Source of the DNA: Bifidobacterium scaligerum
GTDB taxonomy: Bacteria; Actinomycetota; Actinomycetes; Actinomycetales; Bifidobacteriaceae
Assembly (NCBI RefSeq): GCF_002802865.1
Contig: NZ_PGLQ01000001.1
Coordinates: 186,001-250,000, forward strand
Length of the DNA stretch: 64,000 nt
Direction of reading: 5' to 3'
Shown here: positions 10,209-18,769 of the stretch, one piece after another
How the letters are laid out: every line of letters begins with the position of its first letter
Position numbering within the stretch: position 1 is the first letter of the stretch
Notes under the pieces: generated by a model
The model's database searches: none
What the model was told of the DNA's origin: nothing
Seen by the model: the letters and a program-made list of their open reading frames with translations, nothing else
Made by a program: the position numbers and the translations under genes

Positions 10209-11129
10209 ATGCGTGAGATGCGCGACCGGCAACATGAGCAGGACGCCTATGTGGAACTGGGATCCGGCGCTGGCATGAATCCTCATCGCGCTCGCAGTAT
10301 CGCACGCGTAGTCGGCGCTGTGGCGAAGCAGGTCGTAGTGCTCTTACTGGCGATTATGATGCTGTATCCGATTTTGTGGATGGTCGCCAGCTCCCTGCGT
10401 CCGCAGGATGAGATTTTCACCAATATGGGGCTCGTGGTCACCAAACCGGTCTGGCAGAACTATGTGGCTGGTTGGAACGCGTTGAGCTACCCGTTTGGTC
10501 GTTACATTCTGAACTCGTTGATCATCGTGGTGTTCGCCATCATCGGCAATATTCTCACCTGCTCGATGGCAGCATATGCATTCGCGCGATTGAACTTTCG
10601 ATTCCGTGGGGTACTCTTCGGCTTCATGCTGCTGATGCTTATGGTGCCGATTCATGTGATCGTGATTCCGCAGTACATCATGTGGAATTCATTGCATCTC
10701 ATCAACACATTCGTACCGTTGATCCTTCCGAAGTTCCTCGCGATGGATGGCTTCTTCACCTTTCTCTTCTACCAGTTCCTGCGCGGGCTGCCGCGTGATC
10801 TGGACGAGGCCGCCAAAATCGACGGTGCCGGCCACATCCGCATCTTCTTCCAGATCCTGCTGCCGCTTATGAAACCGGCCATCGGCACCTGCGCGGTGTT
10901 CACCTTCATCTGGACGTGGAACGATTTCTTCAGCCAGCTGCTGTATTTGACCAAACCGGACATGTACACCGTGCCGATCGCGTTGCGTACGTTCATCGAT
11001 GCGCAATCCCAATCCAGCTACGGCCCGATGTTCGCGATGAGCGTGGTTTCCTTGATCCCATTGTTCCTGGTATTCACGTTCGGTCAGAAGTATCTGGTCC
11101 AAGGAATCGCCACAACCGGAGGCAAATAA
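10209..11129 (+). CDS. Sugar ABC transporter permease (MalG type)
   Basis: A 306-aa inner-membrane protein with six hydrophobic segments and the EAA motif (RDLDEAAKIDGAGHIRIFFQILLPLMKPA). It should pair with the MalF-type permease 65 bp upstream. ATG 10209 is preceded by AAGGAG at 10197-10202; the longer reading from 10158 lacks such a site. The N-terminal 40 residues before the first membrane segment are polar and variable. It belongs to the GH115-linked oligosaccharide uptake operon. Confidence 0.9.
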   Translation: MREMRDRQHEQDAYVELGSGAGMNPHRARSIARVVGAVAKQVVVLLLAIMMLYPILWMVASSLRPQDEIFTNMGLVVTKPVWQNYVAGWNALSYPFGRYILNSLIIVVFAIIGNILTCSMAAYAFARLNFRFRGVLFGFMLLMLMVPIHVIVIPQYIMWNSLHLINTFVPLILPKFLAMDGFFTFLFYQFLRGLPRDLDEAAKIDGAGHIRIFFQILLPLMKPAIGTCAVFTFIWTWNDFFSQLLYLTKPDMYTVPIALRTFIDAQSQSSYGPMFAMSVVSLIPLFLVFTFGQKYLVQGIATTGGK

Positions 11130-11218
11130 CGTGGACGGAGCGTCATCATCGTTGCTCCTCGGTCGACGTACCTTCGTACGCCTTCCCTCGGTGCGCCTTG
11201 ATGCCGCACGCGTCCACG
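11130..11218 (+). promoter_or_regulatory. Intercistronic RNA structure before the solute-binding protein gene
   Basis: The 137-bp gap between permease and binding-protein genes can close with CGTGGACG (11130-11137) against CGTCCACG (11211-11218). A smaller CGTAC-cttc-GTACG hairpin lies inside. Such structures commonly raise the level of binding-protein mRNA relative to permease mRNA; that role is inferred. Confidence 0.35.
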
Positions 11219-11266
11219 CCATTTGCCAATGACAAGTTGCTTGCAGACGATTTGCGGGAGTTGACT

Positions 11267-12580
11267 ATGAAGTATATGTGGAAGAAGATTGCGGCTGCGG
11301 CCTTAGTTGCGGCGACGTTGTGCAGTGCAGCTGCGTGCGGCAGCTCGGTCGGTGTATCAGACGTACCAGTCGTGCCGGCCGAGGGCGATGTGACTATTCG
11401 GCTCAACTGGTGGGGCGGTGACGCCCGTATCAAAGCCACTGAGCAGGCGGTTAAGGGTTTCGAAGCCGAGCATCCGAACATTCATGTGGACATGGAATAC
11501 TCCGACTGGACCGGCTATTGGGACAAGCTCGCCGTGCAATCCGCAGGCGGCAATGCGCCCGACGTGATGCAGATGGACCAGCTTTATCTTGCATTCTACG
11601 GTTCGATGAATGCTTTGCTGGACATGGACAAAGCGTCTCAATATCTTGACTTGAGCCATATGGATGCGGACACACGTAACACGGGCAAAGTCGATGGCGT
11701 GCAGGTGGCGGCACCCGCAACCATCGCACAGTTTGGCGTCATCGTCAACAACGATATCCTCGACGAACTGGGCGTAGCCATGCCCAGCACCGATACGTGG
11801 ACCTGGGATGATTTCGAGCGGGTAGCTCAGGAAGTCAGCCAAAAATCCGGCAACAAATATATTGGCTCCATTTTCATGAACAACAGTTATGGGCTGGAAC
11901 TCTGGGCACGACAGCACGGGGAAAGCACATTTGATGGCAATAAGGTGAGTATTTCTCCTGAAACCTTGGCTTCGTTCCTTGAGAAACCGGCGGACTGGGC
12001 CAAGAACGGCATCGAAGGCAATGCCGAACGTTGGAGTGAAAACGTCACGGCCTCCATGAACGACACTGATTTCGGCAAAGGGCGTCAGGCGTTCATGCTT
12101 ACCCAGGCCACGCAGATCACCCCATACGCTCAAGCCGCGGGCAACCCTCGCATGACGTTGGTGCCATTGCCGCAAATGAATCCGGGGGAGAAGACCATGT
12201 ACTTCAAGAACGGCATGTATTGGGCGATTTCCTCTGGTTCGCAGCACCCCGCTGAAGCCGCCATGCTGGTCGACTATCTCATCAACGATTCGAAGGCCGG
12301 CGCGATTCTTGGTACTGAACGTGGCATACCCGCCAACAATGACATTCGTACCGCGCTCGCCAAGACAGCTACTGGAACAGACAAGCTTTCGTTGGACTTT
12401 GTAGACGCAATTCGTCCGACGGTGGGCAAGGCTCCGGCAGTGGTGCCTAACGGTGCATCCGAATTGGATAAAACTATCGTGCGCTACCAGCAGGATGTGG
12501 TTTTCGGCAAACGCAAACCGCTGGAAGCCGCCAAGTCAATGATCGACGAGCTGCAGGAGTCCATCGACTTCAATTCGTGA
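11267..12580 (+). CDS. ABC transporter solute-binding lipoprotein
   Basis: A 437-aa exported lipoprotein: charged start MKYMWKK, hydrophobic stretch, then a lipobox ending SAAAC (Cys at about residue 25). The mature part is a family-1 extracellular sugar-binding protein (VTIRLNWWGGDARIKATEQAVKGFE, DVMQMDQLYLAFYG, YFKNGMYWAISSGSQHP). It captures the oligosaccharide for the two permeases upstream. The start at 11267 is set by the signal peptide; the reading frame remains open upstream to 10916 but that part overlaps the permease gene in another frame. The ribosome binding site is weak (GCGGGAG). Confidence 0.92.
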   Translation: MKYMWKKIAAAALVAATLCSAAACGSSVGVSDVPVVPAEGDVTIRLNWWGGDARIKATEQAVKGFEAEHPNIHVDMEYSDWTGYWDKLAVQSAGGNAPDVMQMDQLYLAFYGSMNALLDMDKASQYLDLSHMDADTRNTGKVDGVQVAAPATIAQFGVIVNNDILDELGVAMPSTDTWTWDDFERVAQEVSQKSGNKYIGSIFMNNSYGLELWARQHGESTFDGNKVSISPETLASFLEKPADWAKNGIEGNAERWSENVTASMNDTDFGKGRQAFMLTQATQITPYAQAAGNPRMTLVPLPQMNPGEKTMYFKNGMYWAISSGSQHPAEAAMLVDYLINDSKAGAILGTERGIPANNDIRTALAKTATGTDKLSLDFVDAIRPTVGKAPAVVPNGASELDKTIVRYQQDVVFGKRKPLEAAKSMIDELQESIDFNS

Positions 12581-12587
12581 GACCATG

Positions 12588-12612
12588 TCCCTCTGCATCG
12601 TATCCAGAGGGA
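12588..12612. terminator. Stem-loop at the convergent end of the ABC operon
   Basis: TCCCTCTG at 12588-12595 pairs with CAGAGGGA at 12605-12612 around a 9-nt loop. It lies between the binding-protein stop and the convergent stop at 12622. There is no clear T-tract, so termination is probable rather than certain. Confidence 0.5.
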
Positions 12613-12621
12613 GTTGAGGGC

Positions 12622-13254
12622 CTACACCCGTGCACCATCATCGAAGTAACCGCCCTTGTCCCCAGGGCGATTGCTTCGATTGAGCGCCTTGACGATGAGC
12701 CCACCCAGTCCAAGCACTGTACAGATACCAAACGCGATATTGAGCAACGCGCTGAGCACCGGAATCCCATATAGCGAAGGAATCAGCACCATTACCGCAG
12801 TGCCGATCACCCCGATGATCAGCAGTGCTACCAGTAATATCGTAGACTGCTTGACCGGTCCGATTTCCGGGTTCGGGGCAGTGAAGCCACCGTCATCGTA
12901 ACGGTCCATCACCGCGTTGGTGTCCAGCCAGCTTGATCCCGTAAAATCGCGCGGACCTGGTCGTGCGTCGTCGGTGAAGGCACCCATGTCGAGGTCGTTA
13001 ATGGACAACAGCGCCTCTTTATCCCGACGTTTGGCCTGCTTCTCGAATTTTTTGGCTTGCCTCGATGAGGCCACATCGTTGAGGTCGGCTTCATGCTCGG
13101 CTTGGAATGCAGCCCATGCCTCGTCAAGATTGCCCAGGTCGGCGGAAGAAGATTGGGCAGACGACGTGTTGCCGGGGTCCTTGGGACTCGCGCCATCATC
13201 CGGTGTTGGTGTTGCCGGCTCGTCTGCCGCATTGGTATTGTTGAGGTCAGTCAT
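12622..13254 (-). CDS. Acidic-N-terminus membrane protein of unknown function
   Basis: A 210-aa protein. The first ~130 residues are polar and rich in Asp, Ala, Ser and Pro, with a basic Lys/Arg patch (SRQAKKFEKQAKRRDKEALL). Two hydrophobic helices follow at about residues 135-160 and 165-190, then a short charged tail. It is probably anchored in the membrane with a long cytoplasmic N-terminus. I start at MTDLNN (13254); an alternative start lies three codons upstream. It is divergent from the acyltransferase gene. I do not recognise a family or function. Confidence 0.75.
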   Translation of the reverse strand: MTDLNNTNAADEPATPTPDDGASPKDPGNTSSAQSSSADLGNLDEAWAAFQAEHEADLNDVASSRQAKKFEKQAKRRDKEALLSINDLDMGAFTDDARPGPRDFTGSSWLDTNAVMDRYDDGGFTAPNPEIGPVKQSTILLVALLIIGVIGTAVMVLIPSLYGIPVLSALLNIAFGICTVLGLGGLIVKALNRSNRPGDKGGYFDDGARV

Positions 13255-13304
13255 ATAGTCCACTTTAATCTGATGCCCTAAACCGCGCAGGGAGGGAACG
13301 CCAA

Positions 13305-14024
13305 GTGCTGTACTGGTTCTTCGTCAAAGTCTTCGGTCCGATCGCTCGTCATCGTCTCGGCCCCACGGTTTCCGGCTTGAACAACGTGCCACGTACCGGT
13401 GGCGCGATTATCGCCGCTAACCATTTGGCGGTGATCGATGATGCGCTGATTCCGATAACCTGCCCACGCATGGTGCATTTCATGGGCAAGGCTGAATATT
13501 TTGAAGGCAAGGGGTTGAAGGGCAAGTTCAAGAAGTGGTGGTTCACCTCTGTGGGCGTGTTCCCGGTGGATCGTTCCGGTGGCAATAAGTCGCTTGGTGC
13601 ACTTGAGCATGCGCGCGAGATCATTGAAGCCGGCCATCTGTTCGGCATTCATATCGAGGGTACCCGTAGCCCCGACGGTCGTATGTACAAGGGGCACACT
13701 GGTGTGGCTCGACTGGCTTTGGAAACCGGTTGCCCGATCGTGCCGACCGCCATTATCGGCTCCGACAAGCTCCAGCCTATCGGCACCTCCATTCCGAAGA
13801 AGGGCAGGACCCAAGTGTTGTACGGCAAGCCGATCGCCGTGGAAAAGAAATCTGCCGAGGAAATCACCCATGATGATCTGCGTGAATTGACGGACCGCGT
13901 CTCTGCTGCGATCCAAGCCATGAGCGGTCAGGAGTACGTGGATGAGTACGCGCAGAAAATCAAGGCGCAGTTGAAGGAGAAGGCAGAGCGCCAGGCCGCG
14001 GAACACAATACCGAGGCGCACTGA
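13305..14024 (+). CDS. 1-acyl-sn-glycerol-3-phosphate acyltransferase family protein
   Basis: A 239-aa PlsC-type acyltransferase that should acylate lysophosphatidic acid or a related lipid at the membrane. The catalytic NHx4D box is N39-H-L-A-V-I-D45, and the substrate-binding EGTR box (IEGTRSPDG) follows at about residue 124. The start is GTG 13305 with GGGAGGG a suitable distance upstream. The C-terminal ~35 residues are charged and helical (KIKAQLKEKAERQAAEH). It is the short cytosol-facing form common in actinobacteria. It is convergent with the PASTA kinase gene. Confidence 0.9.
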   Translation: MLYWFFVKVFGPIARHRLGPTVSGLNNVPRTGGAIIAANHLAVIDDALIPITCPRMVHFMGKAEYFEGKGLKGKFKKWWFTSVGVFPVDRSGGNKSLGALEHAREIIEAGHLFGIHIEGTRSPDGRMYKGHTGVARLALETGCPIVPTAIIGSDKLQPIGTSIPKKGRTQVLYGKPIAVEKKSAEEITHDDLRELTDRVSAAIQAMSGQEYVDEYAQKIKAQLKEKAERQAAEHNTEAH

Positions 14025-14094
14025 GCTTCATTCGGTTTTCCGAATCTGCTCTGGGCATTCTTGGGGGTGTCCTCAGTCATCGATTGACGTACAT

Positions 14095-14129
14095 AATGGG
14101 TTCGCACAGCCGTTGCGTGCGAACCCATT
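14095..14129. terminator. Bidirectional terminator between plsC-like gene and PASTA kinase gene
   Basis: A perfect 13-bp stem (AATGGGTTCGCAC at 14095-14107 with its complement at 14117-14129) around a 9-nt loop, lying between two convergent genes. A short T-run follows on the plus strand. Confidence 0.75.
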
Positions 14130-14132
14130 TGC

Positions 14133-14166
14133 ATACTGTGCGGTGCGTTATACTGTGCGGTGCGTT
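14133..14166. repeat. Perfect 17-bp tandem duplication
   Basis: ATACTGTGCGGTGCGTT occurs twice with no gap (14133-14149 and 14150-14166), just after the terminator in the convergent intergenic region. It is a possible variable-number repeat with no evident function. Confidence 0.85.
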
Positions 14167-14240
14167 GGCTTGATATGAGTGGTATTTGAGTAATCGACGA
14201 ATGCCGGTGTGCACGGCGGCGCCTATCGCCCCGTCTTCCA

Positions 14241-16406
14241 TCAGAAAATCGACGAATACATTTTCAGCGTAATGGCCGTGGGATTGCCGTTCGCATCGCG
14301 TAGACGGACCACCGTGCCTCCTACGGGATTCTGGGAAGCGACTGTTTTATCTTTGGATGAATCCACCGTGATCTGCGATTCGACACTTACCGTGAAGCCT
14401 AGTTTCTCCAGTGCCGCTTTGGCTGTGGACGCCTTTTGACCCACGTAGTTCTCCAACGTGATGGTCTCGGGACCCTTGGAAATGACCACATCCACGCTGT
14501 CACCCCATTTGAGCTGCGTTCCAGCCTCCTGAGAAGTGGAAATGACCTTACCGGCGGCGATTTTATCATCGTATTCTTCGGTGATATTCGCCGTAAGGTT
14601 GAGCTCCTCAAGTGCGGACTGCACCTCATCCTTGGTCATGTCTGTCACATCCGGCATCGTGACCGGCTTGGGCCCCTTGCTCAGGGTGATGGTCACTTCG
14701 CTGTTGTGCTTGAGCGTAGTACCAGGGTCGGGGGAAATAGTCAGTGCGGCACCTTCAGGAACATCCAGCGAATAATCGTCTTTGCCTGAATCGTGAGTGA
14801 CCTTATCGAATCCGGCCTTCTTCAGGGCGTTCAGTGGATCCTTGCCGTTGGTGGAAGTCGCATCGAGAATGTCGGAGGGAATCGTGACCATGCGCACGCC
14901 CTTGGACACCACCACCGTAAGCTGCTGGTCGCTGCGTCTTCCGATGTGGGTGCCCACATAGGCGTCTGCGGCATCCACGGAGGCGGAGATGACATGACCT
15001 TCGGCCACGGTATCGCTGTAACCCTGCGTCATCGTATAAGGAATGCCTGCGGTTTTCAGCAGACTTTCGTATGTAGTCCAATCAGCGCCGGTCAATGCGC
15101 ATTCGGTGTCGTCTGCCGCACAGCTGACATCCTCGGGCTGAGGCACGCTCCAATAGCTACCTGGACCGGCGAACCACCACCATGCGCCGCCGCCTGCCAC
15201 CAAAGCAACAATCAACAGTACAGCCAGAGCGATAATGAGCGGTTTTCTGTTGTGCTTACTGGGCTGGTCCGCGGACCGTTCGTCAAGGTGAACCTCTGTC
15301 GGAATCACCGTGTCGGTCGGCTGGTCGCCGAGCGCATTCGACTGCGCGACGCCCATGACCTGTGTGCGTTCGGCTTGCGTCTCCAGCGCCGTTGTCGGGG
15401 CGGCGGGCGGTGCCGGAGGCATGGCTGACGTAGGTGCGGGGTTGTCCGCGATATGCGACGGGTGCACGGACTCGCCGATTCTGCCTACCAAAGCCGGTGC
15501 TGTTGCATCGGTGCGATCGGAGATTTCGGATTCGGCATGAAGTCGGTACTGCCATGCTTCCAGCGGCAGTTTTGCGGCAATCTGTCGCAACTCCTCGGCC
15601 GCCGTCATACCGTCGGCCGGCCGTTCCTCGACCTGACGGGCCGTCAGATGGGAAACGAATGCGGCAATGGACGGGTCTATACCCGTGCACACCGTGGATA
15701 CCGGAGGCACGTCCTCATGAACGTGCTTGAATACCAGCGTGACTGGATTGTCGGAATCAAACGGCACTTTGCCGGTAAGCATCTCCCAGGCCATGATGCC
15801 CACCGAATACAAATCGCCTTGAGGCGTGGCCTGATTGTGCTCGATCATTTCGGGGGCCAGATAGGCGGCGGTACCGAGCAGCATTCCGGTGGAACTCAGC
15901 GTGGCTTGGCTGGCCGCCTTGGCCAGTCCGAAATCCGTGATCTGCACATGACCACGGTCATTGAGCAGGATGTTCTCCGGCTTGATGTCTCGGTGAACCA
16001 CGCCTATGCGATGAGCGGCGGCGAGGCCATCCAATGTCTCGGCGATGACCCGTACCGTTTCGCGTACGGAGAAGGTGCCCTGCAGATTCATCTCATGTCG
16101 CAGATTGACGCCATGCACATACTCCATGACCAGAAAGTCAAGACCGTTGTATTCACCGGTATCGTATACCTGCACGATATGAGGATTGGCTATGGCCGCT
16201 GCGGAATTGGCCTCTCTGCGGAATCGCTCGACGAATTGATCACGATGAGGACCTTGAGCGAGTTGCGTGTGCATGATTTTAATCGCCACGGTGCGTCCCA
16301 AACGCTCATCGACAGCCTCATATACGGTCGCCATGCCGCCCTCGGCGATGTTGCGCACAATGCGGTAGCGTCCCTCAATCAACTGCGTGGGCTCGTTCTC
16401 ACTCAT
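14241..16406 (-). CDS. Ser/Thr protein kinase with PASTA repeats (PknB/Stk1 type)
   Basis: A 721-aa single-pass membrane kinase. Residues about 13-275 are the kinase domain: glycine-rich loop (IAEGGMATVYE), Lys43 in VAIKIM, catalytic HRDIKPEN, DFGLAKA, and APE in AYLAPEM. A Pro/Ala/Thr-rich linker follows, then one membrane helix near residue 400 (KPLIIALAVLLIVALVAGGG). About four PASTA-like extracellular repeats run to the C-terminus (MVTIPSDILDATSTNGKDPLNALKKAGF, PVTMPDVTDMTKDEVQSALEELNL, and others). This kinase class binds peptidoglycan fragments and controls cell wall growth and division. It is downstream of the polyprenyl synthase gene on the same strand. The start MSENEPTQL is well placed before the kinase fold. 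Confidence 0.95.
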   Translation of the reverse strand: MSENEPTQLIEGRYRIVRNIAEGGMATVYEAVDERLGRTVAIKIMHTQLAQGPHRDQFVERFRREANSAAAIANPHIVQVYDTGEYNGLDFLVMEYVHGVNLRHEMNLQGTFSVRETVRVIAETLDGLAAAHRIGVVHRDIKPENILLNDRGHVQITDFGLAKAASQATLSSTGMLLGTAAYLAPEMIEHNQATPQGDLYSVGIMAWEMLTGKVPFDSDNPVTLVFKHVHEDVPPVSTVCTGIDPSIAAFVSHLTARQVEERPADGMTAAEELRQIAAKLPLEAWQYRLHAESEISDRTDATAPALVGRIGESVHPSHIADNPAPTSAMPPAPPAAPTTALETQAERTQVMGVAQSNALGDQPTDTVIPTEVHLDERSADQPSKHNRKPLIIALAVLLIVALVAGGGAWWWFAGPGSYWSVPQPEDVSCAADDTECALTGADWTTYESLLKTAGIPYTMTQGYSDTVAEGHVISASVDAADAYVGTHIGRRSDQQLTVVVSKGVRMVTIPSDILDATSTNGKDPLNALKKAGFDKVTHDSGKDDYSLDVPEGAALTISPDPGTTLKHNSEVTITLSKGPKPVTMPDVTDMTKDEVQSALEELNLTANITEEYDDKIAAGKVISTSQEAGTQLKWGDSVDVVISKGPETITLENYVGQKASTAKAALEKLGFTVSVESQITVDSSKDKTVASQNPVGGTVVRLRDANGNPTAITLKMYSSIF

Positions 16407-16431
16407 GGTTGTTCTGCACGGTTCCTTTGAT

Positions 16432-16445
16432 GATGTCTAGACATC
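16432..16445. promoter_or_regulatory. Perfect 14-bp palindrome upstream of the PASTA kinase gene
   Basis: GATGTCTAGACATC lies about 26 bp upstream of the kinase start codon. It is a possible operator; no regulator is identified. Confidence 0.35.
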
Positions 16446-16596
16446 GTTCAGTCTACATTGGCCCGGCTACGCGGATGAGGACTTTCGGATGCGGAAGGAT
16501 AGGGACGACCTGTGGAAAGAACCGAGCGCAGTGACCGGAAAGAACCAAGCGGGCCGTGACGGTTGTTGTGTGTCTTCGCCCTACGAACTACTCCGT

Positions 16597-16620
16597 ATCA
16601 CGACGATAGTTTCTCGTGAT
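16597..16620 (-). terminator. Weak stem-loop downstream of the polyprenyl synthase gene
   Basis: ATCACGA (16597-16603) pairs with TCGTGAT (16614-16620), 10 bp beyond the synthase stop. The stem is short and a T-tract is lacking, so this is tentative. The remaining ~150 bp up to the palindrome hold no gene that I can support. Confidence 0.35.
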
Positions 16621-16629
16621 TTCACACGG

Positions 16630-17712
16630 CTATCGCAATTCCTGAGGAATGAACTGCGCACAAGCCTCGGCGAGTCGCCGGTGTGCATCGGAATCAAGAT
16701 TCAGCTCGTCGAGGGCTTGTCTGGTCTGCTGCCACAGTGTGCTGATGCGTTGTTTGGAACGGTCGATGGCGCCGGTGCTGTGGAACAGGCTGATGGCGCG
16801 AGACACTTGCAATTCATCGCGTCGCTCGGCATCGAACATGGCGATGAGCTCGTGGTTGTCCGCGTCACCGGCGGCGGCCAGCGCATCGGCCAGCAGCACG
16901 GTGCGCTTGCCTTCGCGAATATCGCCTCCGACGGGCTTGCCGGTATTGCTGCTGGAGCCGACGACATCGATCAGGTCATCCGCAAGCTGGAAGGCGAGTC
17001 CGAGCGGACGGCCGATGGCCATGGCTTGGCTACGTGCCTTGTTCGGCTCGACTCCGGAGGCCAGAAACGCGAGCAGCAACGGGGCGATGGTGGTGTAGCT
17101 GGCGGTTTTCCAGCGAAACACGTTCAATGAAGCGTCCGCCAATGCCTCAGGGTCGCTAAGCGGAGTCATCTCGACGCCAAGGTCGAGTACCTGTCCGATT
17201 TCGACCTCATGCTGCATGGTGAGGAACGCTTCGTCTATAGCGTCGGTGTTGCATAGCTGCCGGGCAGCGCGACGGGCAATCTCAATGCATACGGTGGCCA
17301 GAATGTCGCCCAGCATGAGTCCCAATCCTCGGCCGATGACATTGTTGCCTACCGCCAGTTCGAGCGCGCGGTGCGCTGAAGGCTTGCCTCGTCGCAAATC
17401 GGATTCATCGATGATGTCGTCATGCACCAAGGCTGCGGTCTGAAAGATTTCTATGGCGCAAGCCAAATCGAGCATGGCGGTGCGCTGTTCGGCCTGGGAG
17501 GGCTTCGCTGTGGCATCGAATGCGGCCATGGCCAATAATGCGCGAAGACGTTTGCCTCCCTCGCTGGAAGTCGCGGCCTGATCGATGACCTTATCCAATA
17601 CCGGTTGCACGGCCGGGCTCACCACATCGGTAGCCGGGGCGGCAACCGTTTCGAGAGCAAGTTGACGGATGCGCGGTTCGATGGTTTCGCGATCGCAAGT
17701 TGTTGTCCACAT
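16630..17712 (-). CDS. Polyprenyl (geranylgeranyl-type) diphosphate synthase
   Basis: A 360-aa trans-isoprenyl diphosphate synthase that condenses isopentenyl units into prenyl chains, precursors of lipid carriers or quinones. The first Asp-rich motif is in LVHDDIIDESDLRRG and the second in FQLADDLIDVVG. GGKRLRALL matches the family's substrate-binding Lys/Arg region. The ATG at 17712 (MWTTTCDRE) is chosen; a longer reading to 17826 contains no family sequence. The Shine-Dalgarno is poor. It is divergent from the DUF4192 gene and on the same strand as the kinase. Chain length cannot be read from sequence alone. Confidence 0.92.
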   Translation of the reverse strand: MWTTTCDRETIEPRIRQLALETVAAPATDVVSPAVQPVLDKVIDQAATSSEGGKRLRALLAMAAFDATAKPSQAEQRTAMLDLACAIEIFQTAALVHDDIIDESDLRRGKPSAHRALELAVGNNVIGRGLGLMLGDILATVCIEIARRAARQLCNTDAIDEAFLTMQHEVEIGQVLDLGVEMTPLSDPEALADASLNVFRWKTASYTTIAPLLLAFLASGVEPNKARSQAMAIGRPLGLAFQLADDLIDVVGSSSNTGKPVGGDIREGKRTVLLADALAAAGDADNHELIAMFDAERRDELQVSRAISLFHSTGAIDRSKQRISTLWQQTRQALDELNLDSDAHRRLAEACAQFIPQELR

Positions 17713-17912
17713 GCCTAATAACTTATCCACAGGTTTTGAAGAACACAAGAACCTTGGAATGGCAAGGACGCGAAGCTCGCTCCACATAGGCCGTTTTCCC
17801 CTCGGTGCGAGGCGGCAATCGTGCATAGTGGAGAGTCAATGCCGCAGCCGGCGGCGTGGCGCGAATCGAATACGGTGCAAAAGCGCGCGACAACCAGTCA
17901 AGGAGGACGATT

Positions 17913-18590
17913 ATGTATGCCGAACAATATGCGGCACCCTCGGTTGAGGAACAATGGCGACCGGACTATGAAGACCGGTGCACGATGGAACGTCTTGCGA
18001 TGAAAGCCGAGACATTTCACAACAATCGCCTGACTCGGGGCATACGCAGGGCTAACGAGGAATGGATTTCCCAGCCGCTTGACGACTGGTTAGAAGGTCT
18101 TGGACAAGATGACATCCTCTTGAGCGCGGATGTAATGGAATCATTCGTAGTGGGCATGCAGGAAACGCTATCGATTCGTGACGCGCTCATTCTTTCTCTG
18201 GTGACTGATGAACAACATTGCCCACGAGCCCAGCTTATGGATTTCGCCACACGACCGCACGCGGCCCGCACGAAAAAGCGGATGGGACAGCTGCTGACCG
18301 AGGCCTTTGAAGATGAGACGATCAGGCCGGATGAGCGGCGATGCCGTCGGGGAGTGGCGATGCTGTTCGAGATGGTGCATGCCTATCCGTTTGCTCCCGC
18401 CTGTATTCAGCCGTTGGCGGTGATCGCATATGCCCTATGGTGGTTGGGAGATGAGGAATCAACGGTATATGCGTTGCAGTGTCTTCTGCTTGATCAGGAA
18501 TGCTCGTTGGCGGCAATGGTGTTCTCGGCCAGCGAACGTGGCGTCAGACCTGCATGGTGTTCCAGAAAAAGTGCCATGCCGTTGGAATGA
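17913..18590 (+). CDS. DUF4192-type protein (chromosomal copy)
   Basis: A 225-aa soluble protein of the actinobacterial DUF4192 type, function unknown. Recognisable blocks are [12 protein letters not shown] in the middle and [22 protein letters not shown] at the C-terminus. The latter is clearly shared with the mobile-element protein at 51412-52035. AAGGAGG at about 17901-17907 sets the ATG at 17913. It lies between the divergent polyprenyl synthase and rpoD genes, a place typical of this family in actinobacteria. Family membership is from memory of its conserved blocks. Confidence 0.75.
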   Translation: MYAEQYAAPSVEEQWRPDYEDRCTMERLAMKAETFHNNRLTRGIRRANEEWISQPLDDWLEGLGQDDILLSADVMESFVVGMQETLSIRDALILSLVTDEQHCPRAQLMDFATRPHAARTKKRMGQLLTEAFEDETIRPDERRCRRGVAMLFEMVHAYPFAPACIQPLAVIAYALWWLGDEESTVYALQCLLLDQECSLAAMVFSASERGVRPAWCSRKSAMPLE

Positions 18591-18769
18591 CATGGTCGAC
18601 AGTCGTGTCTGGCTTTGAGCAAAACCGGGCTGTTCCAACACGATTTCTGGTCGATACGGGAATAATCGTCCTCGGAAGGTGGTTTACTCGCATAGTTGAC
18701 GATTTGCCCTTGCCAGAAGTGTGCCCATGTGGTATACGTGCCAACGGCAAGAGATCAGAAGGAGCAGTT

